A DNA stretch of 64,000 nt from Pilatotrama ljubarskyi (taxonomy: Eukaryota; Basidiomycota; Agaricomycetes; Polyporales; Polyporaceae), in assembly GCA_022385805.1 (NCBI GenBank), contig MU277682.1, positions 243,049 to 307,048 on the forward strand. The letters run 5' to 3'. Position 1 is the stretch's first letter. Each line of letters starts with the position of its first letter. The position numbers were made by a program, and so were the translations under genes. Below, in pieces: positions 1 to 11,324 of the stretch. Under the pieces are notes generated by a model, which was given only the letters and a program-made list of their open reading frames with translations, ran no database searches and was not told where the DNA came from.

Positions 1-928
1 TAGTGCGTATAGTCGCTTGCACCTGTCCCGACTACACTTTATTCTTGCCACAGCTGCGCATTCGCCAAGACTCAGCGATGCAGGTTGATGTGTACTGTGT
101 ACTCTCCTCTTGCTCTCACTAGTACTGTGCAACATGCACATGACTCGTACGGCTAAATGTGCAGTGAAAAACCGAGTACGTCGTTTCGTGCGTATCCTTC
201 TTCCTCTATGACCACGTCGCTGATACATACCATTTCAGAATCACTCGCAACAAGTCGCATTCAGGGTGTCCGAGATACCTCCTGCCCCAGCACAGTTGAG
301 GGCGCCCGATGACAACTTCCGCTATTCATTCGCTGCCCGTTGCTGCCTTCATCGCTGCGGACAACCCCTTGCATATCGTTCCGGCCGGCCCGCTCTCATC
401 AGTTCCGCACCCGTCATGACCTTCGCCATACACACTGCAAGCGGAACAGTGCATTTAGTCTGCTAAAGCCCCGCCGTAGCACATGGTCCTCAAGCAGCAG
501 GTACAACGGCTCTGAAGTCTCCCGTATCCGCTTCAAAGTCACTTGTCCCGTACCTTCCATCTCTTCCTATATGCGGTGATCGGTACCGCACCTGCGCGCG
601 GCACGATGCTTCTAAAAAGTCCGAGTGGCCAGCCCAGAGGCTGGCGTGCGAGTCCTTTGACCGGCCAGTCAGGTCAATTCTGCAGCCCGGAGCCGCGATG
701 CGCACCATGGACCTGCGAAGTAAACGCGTACGTTTATCCGTTCCTGTTCTTCGAAGCTGGAGCGGGAGCTCATGACATCGGATTTGATCCAGTTGCGCTG
801 CTCAAACCCCAGTCAAGCCTCCACGCGCCGCATATAACAAGGGCACCTTTTGTGCCCTCCAGTCTCATCCACTTGAACCACTTTCGACAGAGAGCCCATT
901 TGCAAGCGCGTAGTACCCAGCAGCCGTC
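1..928. other. intergenic, no gene seen
   Basis: No recognisable coding region or RNA gene. Open frames here are short and overlap in several frames, as expected for GC-rich noncoding DNA. The last few hundred bases presumably hold the promoter and 5' UTR of the GH12 gene that starts at 929. Confidence 0.5.
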
Positions 929-1895
929 ATGTTCACCAGAGCCTTCACCTTCCTCCTTCTCTCCTTCCCCCTTTTTACTTCTGCCGTGCCCACGGAATTC
1001 GAGCCCCGCGCGAGCGTCGACACCTCGTCGCATTGCGGCCAGTGGGACGTCGTGACCGCCGGCCCGTACTCGCTCCTGCTCGACCAGTGGGGCAAGGACG
1101 GCGCGACGTCCGGCTCTCAGTGCGCGAACCTCATCAGCCTGAACGGTAACACCGTCTCCTGGAAGACGACCTGGCAGTGGACCGGCGGGTCCGGCGTGAA
1201 GAGCTTCACGAACATCCAGCTCAACCAGGGCATCAACAAGCAGCTCAGCGCGATCAGCAGCATGCCCGTGCGTTCTTTGCCGCACACCCCTTTCGCGCTG
1301 GATGCTCGCTGACGACCACTATGATGCCTCATACAGTCGACCTGGCAGTGGTCGCAGTCCGCGTCCGGGTCGATCGTCGCCGACGTCGCGTACGACCTGT
1401 TCACGTCCAACACCGCGGGAGGCTCGAACGTCAACGAGATCATGATCTGGCTCGCGAACTTCAACGCGGGCCCGATCTCGTCGCAGTACGGCTCGGACGG
1501 GAAGCCGGTGCCCGTCGCGTCCAACATCAACCTCGCGGGCCACACTTGGAACCTGTACAGCGGCTCGAACGGCGCGAACGCGGTGTTCTCGTTCCTCCCG
1601 ACGAGCGGGACGATCACGAACTTCAGCGGCGACATCAAGACGTTCCTCACTGTGAGCAAATCTGCAGGTCGCGGACGGAAGCGTTACTGATCAGTGATCA
1701 TTGCGGCGCGCACGTAGTACTTGACGCAGCATGAGGGCGTGAGCTCGTCCCAGTACCTCGTCACCGCGCAGGCAGGCACCGAACCGACTTCTGGCTCTGC
1801 TACTCTTACGACGTAAGTGCACCTCTTCAGTGCTGTGGCCTTTTTTTGGGCCTAACGTCTTTTACAGATCGGCATACAGCCTTGTCATCAACTGA
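929..1895 (+). CDS. GH12 family endoglucanase (secreted cellulase/xyloglucanase)
   Basis: Predicted secreted endo-beta-1,4-glucanase of glycoside hydrolase family 12. Four exons fit: 929-1267, 1337-1651, 1718-1812 and 1868-1895, giving 258 residues, usual for the family. An N-terminal signal peptide (MFTRAFTFLLLSFPLFTSA) is followed by a mature domain starting near C-GQWD. Family landmarks are visible: TWQWS, VADVAYDLFTS, the nucleophile segment NEIMIWLA (Glu), and near the end QAGTEPTSGSATL, whose Glu fits the acid/base. The last exon supplies only SAYSLVIN and the stop. Introns have gtgcgt, gtgagc and gtaagt donors and cag or tag acceptors. The family acts outside the cell on cellulose or xyloglucan; which substrate applies here cannot be read from the sequence. 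Confidence 0.93.
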
Positions 1896-2168
1896 GCATA
1901 TCTGTGCCTCTGAATCAATGTACCCAGGCTCGATTGAAATCAATCTGTTTCACCTGTCAATTGCAGATGTCGGATTCATGAGAGCATGCTTTGAAGCACG
2001 GTCCCGTCGACCGCAGTATAGCTTCTCGACAGCTCGCGCAGCACGCATACTGGTCGACGGCGCAAGGTAGGGAACGCGAACAACGATCAATTCAACCCGA
2101 ACATTATCCAAGCACTACGCTAACACCTTTCCCTCCTTCAACTCCAGGTATCCTATTCCCAAGACTCC
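1896..2168. other. short convergent intergenic spacer
   Basis: The 3' ends of the GH12 gene (+) and hydrophobin 1 (-) face each other across about 270 bases. No gene seen. Confidence 0.5.
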
Positions 2169-2590
2169 TTAGAGCTCGACGGGAACGCAGCCGATGGAGA
2201 TCAAGCCGCCCTGAGATATCGTCCTCAGTGGCGGGATACAATGCGTCAGATGTGAAGGCAGACTTACGACGTTGTTGTTCTCGCAGCAGACAGGGCTAGC
2301 AGAGCAGGTGCTCTGGCCAGCGCCGACGACGGAGATCGGAGAGCAGCCGAGACCGACCTGAGCGGTCACCCCCTCAAGGACGACACCGAGGAGGGACAGG
2401 ATGTTGGAGACGGCAGCGGAGTCGGACTGGAAGATAGTGGTGAGTTTACCAAGGCGACTCGCGTGAAATGAGGAAGGAGGCTTACGCTCTCGACGCTGTT
2501 GCAGCACTGGATAGGGCCGGTGTTGCAGGATTGGGCGGCCGCAAGGAGTGGGAGAGCGAGGACAGAGGCAACAGCGACGCGAGCGAACAT
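2169..2590 (-). CDS. class I hydrophobin 1
   Basis: Small secreted amphipathic protein that self-assembles at air-water and cell-wall surfaces. Three exons (2486-2590, 2268-2426, 2169-2210) give 101 residues. A signal peptide ([19 protein letters not shown]) leads to the eight-cysteine pattern C-x6-CC-x32-C-x12-C-x5-CC-x12-C. Typical motifs are [21 protein letters not shown] and CCENNNV. The last 42-base exon encodes [13 protein letters not shown] with the eighth Cys. Both introns are phase 0. It is convergent with the GH12 gene. A TATA box lies about 120 bases upstream. Confidence 0.96.
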
Positions 2591-2706
2591 GGTGATAGGA
2601 GAGTTGGTGGGGTGGGTGGGTTGCGAAGTGCAGAGGATGTGTTCGGAGGCGTTAGCTGAGCAACTGTGTTGTTCGAACTGGAGAAGCCTTGCTCGCCGTC
2701 GGGGGG

Positions 2707-2712
2707 TTTATA
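2707..2712 (-). promoter_or_regulatory. TATA box of hydrophobin 1
   Basis: TATAAA on the minus strand about 117 bases before the ATG at 2590, the same spacing class as in the other hydrophobins of the window. Confidence 0.6.
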
Positions 2713-3996
2713 TCCCCCGCGCGACGCGGTCCGTGCGTCGTCGTCCCAGCCTTCACCGTCTCAGTCTCTTCACCTTGCTTGCTGGCAGATCACTCTTCTT
2801 GGGGATGTGTGCGTTGTGCATGGCGCGGCATGAGCATGGGCGGGCTCCGCTTCGCGCCTCGTGCTCTGCGCCGGCGGCGGGAATGAATGCTTGGAGCGTA
2901 CTGGACGGGGCGCCCGCCCTCGCTAGTTTTGACTCAATTTAGTGCCAATATTAAATGTTCTCGCTTATTTCCGGCTAGCCTCCCGCCCTTCGTGCGTATC
3001 AGTCCCCGATGTTTCAGAAGGACGGCGCAGCCCGACCGAGTCGTCACTCTTTACTGAACGCTGGATCGGCGGCAGCGGTGGCGGCAGTCGTCCGTTTCGT
3101 CCTGTCTCTGAGCACCGTCCGTCGACGAACATTGAGACCAAGTCCTGGTATGTTTTGGTATTCACGTTCTATGTCTCAGTCTCACTTATCTGTCACAAGG
3201 ACATACAGAGTGCGATCCACCTCAGTGTGTGGTGCTGTGGGTGCCTGACATACGCTGCATCGGCAAGTACGTACGTTGCGGCGCGGCATGATTTACATGA
3301 GCCTGACTCGCCAGAGAATGTTACGTAGCACGGGCGAGCGGTGGATGTATGGGCCTCCATCAGTGAGCTTCCGACACCAATCGTCGTGGGGTAGGGCTGA
3401 CGTGACCGAAGCACGCCCTAGATATTGCATTCTCGCCGCGCGTTTCATGGTCGTCGAGAACGCGCGGACAACGACGTCTTCGGCGGGTTCCACTGCCCCG
3501 ATGCTTGATAGCGCGCAGCAGGAACAGGCGGTCTTATCCTGAAGTCCTGCGCAAGCATACACCGTACACGAAACCTTCGGGCCCCTCACGTTCACCGTTG
3601 GCGCGAATGGTAGATGGTTCATGTTGTATTGCGAACTGCGCCGCCGCGTGAATCCTCGGTGAGATTCCGGACTGAGCGGCTTGAAGTCACTACTTAGTAG
3701 ACGCGCAGACGCGTCGCGTCGTGGGTGGTACGCATCACATGACCGCGCAAGTCGGGCCGTTGGCGGGAGCCCGTCAGGCAAAGACGGCCGCTCTCCTTTC
3801 CTGCTCAGTCTCACGGCCTTCTGGCATATCCACCACTTGCAAGTACTTCGTCGCCCATTCTATCAGGCGGGAACGCTGACTACCAACGATCTGCCTAGAA
3901 CCGTCCGTGCCGAAAGATTGGCCAGGCTGTTCCGTAGGACAACACGCGCCCTTTCTTTGCATCTGGACGCTCATCGATTCCCGGACGTATAGGAAC
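2713..3996. other. intergenic, no gene seen
   Basis: About 1.3 kb between divergent hydrophobin 1 and the GFA gene. Open frames overlap on both strands without signal peptides, motifs or consistent splice sites. It probably contains both promoters. Confidence 0.45.
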
Positions 3997-4495
3997 ATGA
4001 ACGGATCCTGCTTCTGCGGAGATGTGTCGTACTCTCTCGCTGGTAGCCCGGCACTAAGAGCCTTCTGCCACTGCACAAATTGCCAAAGATTGACCGGTGA
4101 GCTTCGCGCCGGTCGTCTTCCATTGGCCGCTCACAGCCTCGACATGTTCAGGATGTCCTTTCGTTCACACCATCCATTTCCCCGCGACATCCTTCACCTG
4201 GACGCACCCGCAGCCTCACGAGGGCCGTCTGGACTCTTACGTGATCCCGGGTAAGCCGTGGAAGACGCGCTTTCGCTGCAGGAACTGTGGCGCATGCGTG
4301 ATGTCTGCGAACTCGAAGACTGGAAGCTGCAGCGTCTGGGGCGCACATCTCGCCAGAGATGAAGCCGGGAAGATTATCAACTGGGACGCTGTCAAGCCGA
4401 CGGCTCATATATTTTACGACACGAGGATGCTCGACGTTGACGACGGCCTAGGCAAATGGGAGGGTTATGAGAATCGCTCGACCCGGCTGGGGTAG
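3997..4495 (+). CDS. GFA-family zinc protein (CENP-V/GFA domain)
   Basis: Two exons (3997-4096 and 4152-4495) encode 147 residues, close to the family's usual 130-160. Zinc-ligand cysteines are in the expected places: SCFCGDVSY near the start, FCHCTNCQRLTG at about residues 23-34, and RCRNCGACVMS in the second half. The splice joins G|GA so that RLTG runs into CPFVHTIHFP. The family is named for the glutathione-dependent formaldehyde-activating enzyme, but most fungal members have no proven substrate; a small cytosolic Zn protein handling thiol adducts is a family-level inference only. It has no signal peptide, unlike its hydrophobin neighbours, and no evident functional link to them. Confidence 0.9.
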
Positions 4496-5397
4496 ATGGA
4501 AAGCTCGTCGTACATGATGCTGTTCGTGATCACCCAGCCTCTCTCATGTACCCATCGATTGTGGAGCTGACGACCTCGTCATGTATTGTATGGACTACTA
4601 CACCCATAGACCCTCGGCTACCAGTTTCGGTCGCGGTGCCAGTTGCAGCCTGAGCGAATACATTGCAGTCGTGCCTGAACGACTCTTGGACGCAAGCCCA
4701 CCTCCCGCACGAATGTCGCACGGCTTCGGGGTCGGAGTTGGCCTGTGAACATCCCGCCGTATCTCCCTAGATCTTCGGAGCTCCGAGGGCAAACCGCTGC
4801 TGTGTTGGGACCGTGCCGAGACGGGCTGATCCTGTGCGCACGGGAGCGACGTACGTTGCTGGTCTTCTAGTGCTATCCCTGACAAGGCTTCGAGATTTCT
4901 GCTCCCGAGTAAATGCATCCCAGCAGCGCTTTTGTCTCTTGGTCATCTGCGGAAGAAGACACAACAAACCCACCTTTACTACGCGGCAGAATTGTTCTCG
5001 GTCTCGTCCTCACCGACCCACAAGCCTGGCTGCTACGGTCCTGCGGGTATGTTCCGTGCTCAGGAAGGATCCCGTGCGCTGGGTTTCACTCGTCAGCTGG
5101 CAATGGTATTGGTTCTGACATAGGAGATGTCAAAGCCAATGGTTGAAGATTTCACGCTCATGACTGTTCCCACCGTGAGGGTGATTGAGCGGTCCGCAGC
5201 CATACTGTCGCGCGGCATGAAGTCTTCGGGCGTGATTGGTCCAGCCATGGTTGAACCGTTGCAGCCTCACCCCCTGCTCACACCTCACACACGCATGCCG
5301 GATAGTTGACAGGGATGCGTTGAACGTAACGGAAAGGAAGGACATTCTACGCCACAGCGTGAACGAGCGGCGGGGTACCCAGCGATTCGCTAGCCTA
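4496..5397. other. intergenic, no gene seen
   Basis: About 0.9 kb between the 3' ends of the GFA gene (+) and hydrophobin 2 (-). Nothing with a recognisable domain or splice structure. Confidence 0.5.
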
Positions 5398-5897
5398 CTA
5401 TAGGATGATCGGAATGCAGCCAATAGAGATTAGGCCGCCCTAGTATAGACTCGGAGGTCAGCCCGAGCGTGCGACGCGGAAGAGTACATTCTTACGATGC
5501 TGTTGTTCTCGCAACAGACGACGTTAGCAGCGCAGTTGCTGTCTGAGCCGAGACCGACGATCTTGAGCGGGGAACACTGCAGGCCGAGCAGGGCGTCCAC
5601 CCCGTCCACGACCACGTTCAGCAAGCCTACAATCAACCCGATAACGGGGTCGTTCGCCTGAACGTATCGAGTTGAGTACTTGCAGGACGAAACCCACGAC
5701 TATCGGAGACTAACCTGGCCGATGCTCTGGCAACACTGAAGGGATCCGGTGCTGCAGAGATCGCCGGTGGACGTGGGCGCGGGCGGGCTCACGGTGATGG
5801 TTGTGGTCGGCAGCCCAGGCGAGCCCCCGGGCATGGCGGCCGCAAAGAGCGAAACGCAAAGAACGAGATAGAAGGACGAAACGGCACGGGCGAGCAT
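5398..5897 (-). CDS. class I hydrophobin 2 (with Pro/Thr-rich N-terminal spacer)
   Basis: Three exons (5715-5897, 5496-5657, 5398-5439) give 128 residues. After the signal peptide (MLARAVSSFYLVLCVSLFAAA) comes a spacer rich in Pro, Thr and Ser (about residues 22-46), then C-x6-CC-x32-C-x13-C-x5-CC-x12-C. The 42-base last exon ends [13 protein letters not shown]. Motifs LQCSPLKIVG and CCENNSI are diagnostic. The upstream in-frame Met at 6002 was not used because it lacks a signal peptide and overlaps the TATA box. Hydrophobin 8 has a similar spacer, suggesting a subgroup. Confidence 0.95.
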
Positions 5898-5993
5898 GTT
5901 GCTATGTTGGATCGAGATGTCGGTATGAGTGTGGTGCTGGAAGCGACGACGGCCTGACTCATGCTGAATAGGTCGATCCTCGGGCTGCTCGCC

Positions 5994-5999
5994 TTTATA
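5994..5999 (-). promoter_or_regulatory. TATA box of hydrophobin 2
   Basis: TATAAA on the minus strand about 97 bases before the ATG at 5897. Confidence 0.6.
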
Positions 6000-6002
6000 C
6001 AA

Positions 6003-8130
6003 TCGATATCCGTCCCCGGTTGATCCTCAGGGAGGTTGAGGGATCAACAGGGTCACCAGTAGCATCATCGCCGAGGCGGTATCCGGGAAGGGCCTGACAG
6101 GTACGCTCATAGTGTGGGCGCCCACTGAAAGATGCTACCGTCCGCCGAGTCGTCATCAGAGTCTCATGCTGCTGAACTCTACGGCGTACCTTTGTCATGA
6201 AACTTACGCATCGAGAGAGAGAGCGGGCCCGAGCACACGGCCGAAGAGCACCGCTGACAATATGTCCTTCACGCGACGAGGTCGAAACCCATGCGGGAGA
6301 GGAGTTGGATGCATACTGTGAACGGCAGTAAAACGCCCTGGAGGGCGTGATCAATACGGAACGTAAACTCGCGGGCTGGAAGGACAAAGAACGCACCAGC
6401 TCGTGTGTTCCGCGCGGCTCCGCTCCACTCACTTCGCCAAGTGTCATCTGGGCAGGCGGGCGAACGAGACCGGGGTATACGAAATCGAGAAGCGGTCTGC
6501 AAGTGCTGGCGATGGTGTCCTACCAATTCCGGCTACACGAAGCGGAGTAGAAAGTCTTAATTGAAACTTCCCATAAACTCGTCGTCCGCAGATCGATGCC
6601 TCCTCGATCAATCTGATTTCCCCGGCGGCACTCGTGGGCATCACTGCAGCTTATATTGCGTCCGGTTGGGCCGCGGATGTACGAGAGGTGTGGTGATACG
6701 TGCACACCATACTGTGCAGCGCCCAGTAAGAAAAGTACAAGGTGGTAAGCTGCGCAGAATGAGTGAGGGCCGGAGCACAGACCTTCCGGCGGGACCAAAA
6801 CCCAAGAGGGCCTTTACCGAGACGTTGGCCGCACTGGAGCCGCCGTCGCAACCCTTCACCGTGGATGCGGAGGTAAAGAGCTTACCGGATGCTGTGAGGA
6901 TCTCGCTCTCACACCAGATCAAGGGAAATAGGTTCGCAGGAGACGTCTCATTGGTGTGCCTGGCAACTGGCTGCACGGCGTCTTCTAGACCTTGTCCACA
7001 GCCCAGCGGAGATGTCTACGCTTGACTGGCTCTACCACTTAACAGAATGGTCAGAACGCACGGTGGAGGTGACTTACGAGTGTCTTGCACCCTAGGATGA
7101 AACGGGAACGCTGCTTGCGGTTGACAAATACTGGTGAGGTCAGTGGTACACCAGTAACGCCCCATGGCGGCCCTTGTGTCGAACCCCAGCGCCGTAGAGG
7201 CCGCGCTGCGACGCGTTAGTTCATTACCGACGTCTCGCCAGCCAATGTCGAGAACCAGTCGTAAGCCGGTCCCCACGATCGCAACGCCGAGGTAGCACGG
7301 TAGCCAACCACCATTTGCGCCCCAGAAGGTGTCGCGCCATCTGCCCATAGCGCGATACGACTTCTCCATCTGCTGTACTGTCCCCGCTGCTAATTGACAC
7401 CGCTGTCAGATGCTCAAGCCGCGGCAAACCGTCTGCCGCGAGACATGCTCGCCATTGAACGAAAAAGCCGGTCGCTTTGTCTGTCAGGTAAGTGGAAGGG
7501 AAGGTCGGCATGTGCTCCATAGTCTCCGCGCCGAATGGACGAAGGAGACTAACTTGGTGGCCTATTTCCTCGACACTTTGCAAAGGATCTTCGTACGGCA
7601 CGGTGTCTCCGTGGCCTCTTCGTACGCCTGCACGAGTGTGTGAGGTCCGGTGAACACCCGCAGTCCTCATGCCTATCAAGAAGGTTCGTCCAGAGCATGT
7701 CGAATCTACGACATAGCTTCAGAATATGCGATTGAAACGGGATAAACACAAGACCCAAGACGGCGCGGGTGATATCCGCATCCGGAACGTCACCTTCGAG
7801 TCGCGGACGGTGGCGCATGTCGCTTTGTTGCCACATGTAACTGACGAGATGTGAGGTGGGATGTGTGCATGGGATGAAAGAGCAGATAAATAAAGGCCCT
7901 CCAAACTTCATGCAGACCGTGTGCTAGTGGGACCTCACGAACACGATGCCTCTCGTGCGAAGGCAGCATGCTTCGTAGATCTACGCTCGACAGTCGCAGG
8001 GGATTGAACGGAGTAGACAGCAGACGTACCGTGACTGCCACATGGCAAGGTACCGATACATTCGCGTGTTGGTACACCCACGCTGGTGCCGCAACGGGGG
8101 CCGAGCGAGGTCCCAGAGGGAGCCACTCAA
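6003..8130. other. intergenic; possible decayed gene on the minus strand at about 7016-7911
   Basis: About 2.1 kb between divergent hydrophobins 2 and 3. On the minus strand at 7224-7679 and 7016-7369 the translations look somewhat protein-like (for example QMARHLLGRKWWLATVL and GWLPCYLGVAIVGTGL), but no set of splice sites gives one frame and no family is recognised. I treat it as unassigned and perhaps degraded. Confidence 0.3.
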
Positions 8131-8133
8131 ACG

Positions 8134-8140
8134 TATAAAA
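8134..8140 (+). promoter_or_regulatory. TATA box of hydrophobin 3
   Basis: TATAAAA about 76 bases before the ATG at 8216. Confidence 0.65.
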
Positions 8141-8215
8141 GCCAACGCATCAGACCTCAGCTCCTCAGCCCGGTTCAAACAGCCACTCGAGCACTCGCAT
8201 CTCACCTCATTCACA

Positions 8216-8687
8216 ATGTTCTCTCGCCGCATCATCGCCTACACTGCCCTCGCTCTCCCGCTTCTTGCGGCCGCCACCCCAGTGCAGCTCGAGGCTCGCC
8301 AGAGCTGCAGCACCGGCGCTATCCAGTGCTGCCAATCCGTCACGGAGGTACGCACCGTTTCCGTTATGTTTGAATGCGTCGGTACCCGTCCTGACGGCCC
8401 CGCCTTTCATCTTTTCGCAGTCCAACTCCGCCTCGGCCAGCCTTCTCCTTGGCCTGCTCGGTGTCGTGCTCGGCGACATCACCGGGCTCATCGGCTTGGG
8501 CTGCTCGCCCATCAACGTCGTCGGTGTTGGCTCCGGCAACGCTTGCTCGGCCAACGCCGTTTGCTGCGAGAACAACAACGTCGTGAGTCCCTGGACGGTC
8601 CTAAGAAACGCCTTACCCTCGTTTGTTCATGAACGCCATTTCTAGGGCGGTCTGCTCTCTATTGGCTGTCTCCCGATCGAGCTCTAG
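8216..8687 (+). CDS. class I hydrophobin 3
   Basis: Three exons (8216-8347, 8421-8582, 8646-8687) give 111 residues. The signal peptide ([20 protein letters not shown]) is followed by a short acidic/Arg propeptide-like stretch ending EARQS, then C-x6-CC-x32-C-x13-C-x5-CC-x12-C. Exon 2 encodes [19 protein letters not shown] through CCENNNV and differs from hydrophobin 6 exon 2 at only a handful of residues, so the two are recent duplicates or have undergone conversion. Last exon: [13 protein letters not shown]. Confidence 0.96.
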
Positions 8688-9781
8688 AGCGTGAATTCAG
8701 TCAGTAGTAGCCGGGGTGAAGGAGTAGGAGATCGTCGTAACTTGTACCGTCTGTACCGTGCTTGACGTTGAGAATGTAGTTGAGGGGATGTTAGCCCAGA
8801 ACGGACCGCAACGCGAGAGCATGCAGAATGTCTTCGGGCATTTTCTCAGTCGGATAAACGTAGTGAACGCTATACGTTGAGCCTCTCGGGCATTCTTGGA
8901 CAAGTGCTCGAGACAACACGGACCACCGGAGGCGATAGGACACTGCCGTAGGGCTTGCCTCCGCGAGTAGTTCCGAGTCTGCTTCACCGGACTAGCTTGT
9001 GCGCGGTCTCCGCTTTCCAAAACATCGTTCGCTCATTCGGGGTCCATCCATGCGCTGCGCACTCCGATGGAGAACATCGGTCGACATCGCTGTTGAACCG
9101 TTATAAAACGAGCGCACTCTAAGAGCATGGAAGACGTACTGGATGCGGTCCAGAACGCGGCATTCGTGCCCGCCGTCAACGATATTTGATGGCGAACCTA
9201 CGACCGGGCAGAAGCGCGAAGTCAATTCAGCAAAAGCGCCAAATCCAGGTTCGACCCTGAAGAGAAGGACAACGCCCTGCCCTGACTCACCGCCTGCCAT
9301 CCGCAGCGTCCCACATTCAGTTCGAGTCTTCATATCTATTCCAATAATGCGCACAGGGGGGCAGTTTAGTGCAATCGACCTGTACGAAGATTGGACGATA
9401 GATGAGGAAGAGGAAGCTCTACTCCGCGGAGGAGGGACGCCGCCTGAGCGCTGAGCGGCGGCGGGCCCCCCGCTCACGACCCAGATTGCGCAGCGAAAAA
9501 TGGATGCAACGGCGCGGACGGGGTTCTTCGTGCACGAGGTGTATTGCCGATCAAATGAAGGCGGGCGCGCCGCTGTGTCCCCGCGGGCGCTTGGAAGTAC
9601 GCGACCGGCTACGCGTCGCGTAGCTTCCTCAAACGCAGATCCGCGACGCCGAGCGGCCAGAGCCAGCAGCACGGAGTGACGAAGGAAGTGGTGGGGCGAA
9701 GGCCCGCAGGGGTGCGGAATGCAACCGTGCCGTGCCAGCGCACCCTCCTCCAGCGCGCACGGGCCGACTGACGGTGCAGCG
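8688..9781. other. intergenic, no gene seen
   Basis: About 1.1 kb between the tandem genes hydrophobin 3 and hydrophobin 4, both on the plus strand. Long overlapping frames on both strands show no motif. It should include the hydrophobin 3 terminator and the hydrophobin 4 promoter. Confidence 0.45.
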
Positions 9782-9789
9782 TATAAATA
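9782..9789 (+). promoter_or_regulatory. TATA box of hydrophobin 4
   Basis: TATAAATA about 122 bases before the ATG at 9911. Confidence 0.65.
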
Positions 9790-9910
9790 CTGCAGCGTTC
9801 GCGGTCAGTATGCCCCATTGCAGTCGTTCTACGATCAGCAGTTCTCTCGTACTCTCCAACTCACTCACCAACCAGTCACTCTTTCAACCCCTCTCATCCT
9901 CACATTCACT

Positions 9911-10345
9911 ATGTTCGCCCGCGTCGCTGCCTTCGCCGTCCTCGCCCTCCCCGTCTTTGCGGCCGCTACACCCGTCCGTCGCGGGGACTGCAACACCGGT
10001 TCTATGCAGTGCTGCAACTCTGTCCACGAGGTACGTTCACCTGCGCTAATACCGGCCGAACATCGCTGACGAGTCGCCCTGTGCAGACTCACGAGAACGC
10101 TGTCCAGGTTCTGCTTGGGCTCCTGGGCCTCGACGCTGGCAGCATCACTGGTCAGGTTGGTCTTGGCTGCTCCGGCATCTCTGGTGTCGGTGTCGGCCAG
10201 AGCAGCTGCCAGGCTAGCCCCGTCTGCTGCGAGAACAACAATGTCGTAAGTGACCTCGTCGATACGGTATAATCGCGGCCATCTGCTTACCTCTGCTCTT
10301 CAGGGCGGCCTCATCTCCGTCGGCTGCGTGCCCATCATCCTCTAA
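9911..10345 (+). CDS. class I hydrophobin 4
   Basis: Three exons (9911-10030, 10087-10245, 10304-10345) give 106 residues. Signal peptide MFARVAAFAVLALPVFAAA, then a very short spacer TPVRRGD and C-x6-CC-x32-C-x12-C-x5-CC-x12-C. The third loop lacks the usual CSP and reads GLGCSGISGVGVG. Exon 2 is 159 rather than 162 bases, as in hydrophobin 1, which also has x12 between the fourth and fifth Cys; the two form a subgroup. Last exon: GGLISVGCVPIIL. Confidence 0.96.
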
Positions 10346-10857
10346 GCGCGATTTAGCATTAGCGTATTAGCTGGGGAGCGTCATAGTGGATTCTGAGGAT
10401 ACAGTAATACTCTCGTAATTAATCACCTTCGTTTGCATGAACATTGTTCGAGCGCACGTCGTCCTCGAGAGATGCCTGTCGCGAAGTAGGGATAGCTCAG
10501 TCTGCGGGCAGACTGCTCGCTTCGTATCTGCTCGTGCTCATGTGGCCATTCGCTTTTGCTCTTGCAAAGTCCAGTAAGAACCAGTGTGGACCGACCGCGA
10601 TGCTGCATAGTAGTACTGTAAAGGTGCGTTCAAGTGAGGTTCGGTCGGACCCGGACTATACTCAAGCTTCTAAGAAGCGCCCGCGCACGTCGACCAATAT
10701 GGAAAGCGAAATGGTTCACGCGGGGCGCTTTGCAATCCAATTGGATGTTCCGACTTCCGAACCTTGGCCGTCGTTGCCAGCAGGGCTTTCAGTCCGACTT
10801 CTGACCATCGTGAGCAGCAGTCGCTCATCTCTGGATCGCGTGCACCCAAAGCAAAAA
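10346..10857. other. intergenic, no gene seen
   Basis: About 0.5 kb between hydrophobin 4 and the tRNA gene. Nothing supported. Confidence 0.5.
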
Positions 10858-10951
10858 GGGCCTGGCCGGGAATTGAACCCGGGACCTCCTCCAAGTACCG
10901 GGATCAAATCCCACTCCCTAAGAAGGAATCATACTACTAGACCACCAGGCC
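10858..10951 (-). tRNA. tRNA-Pro(AGG) with an intron
   Basis: The minus strand folds as a tRNA. The acceptor stem GGCCTGG pairs with CCAGGCC. The T arm is CCGGG-TTCAATT-CCCGG, and the anticodon stem CCTTC pairs with GGAGG. The loop begins TTAGGG, giving anticodon AGG (Pro). About 22 extra bases sit one base 3' of the anticodon, the standard position of nuclear tRNA introns, and begin AGTGGG. A run of five T follows the 3' end at about 10853-10857, fitting a Pol III terminator. The gene lies between hydrophobin 4 and the priA-like gene. Confidence 0.93.
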
Positions 10952-11324
10952 TTGAAACTGTGCTCTCATGTACTTTACATGACTAGAGACCGATATTACT
11001 TGCTCAGATACAACTGAGAGTTGACAGTTCCTCACAGAGCCTCACCTTGGGTCCGACACAGCCCAGGAAGCAACAGGAAGGCGTGCTCATCCGACCACCT
11101 TTTTTTGTGTTGAGCGCTGATAGGCTTGAGAGTCCTCCGGTCTCGCATAATCCAACACTAGGAACTGCACATTCATCATCAATCCATATGGGGTCAAAAC
11201 AAAGACTGCATGTACCACCGAAGACCGTACAAGAAGCTCCGATGCACGAAAGCTCCTGATGCAAAAGCACTTGAGAATTCTAGGTACCAAATGTAAAGTC
11301 TGACAACACATCGATACTGATGCA
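10952..11324. other. intergenic, no gene seen
   Basis: About 370 bases between the tRNA and the 3' end of the priA-like gene; nothing supported. Confidence 0.5.

Noticed and set aside
5700..6002. Longer hydrophobin 2 starting at an upstream Met (6002)
   Set aside because: The extra 35 residues are hydrophilic, displace the signal peptide and overlap the TATA box.
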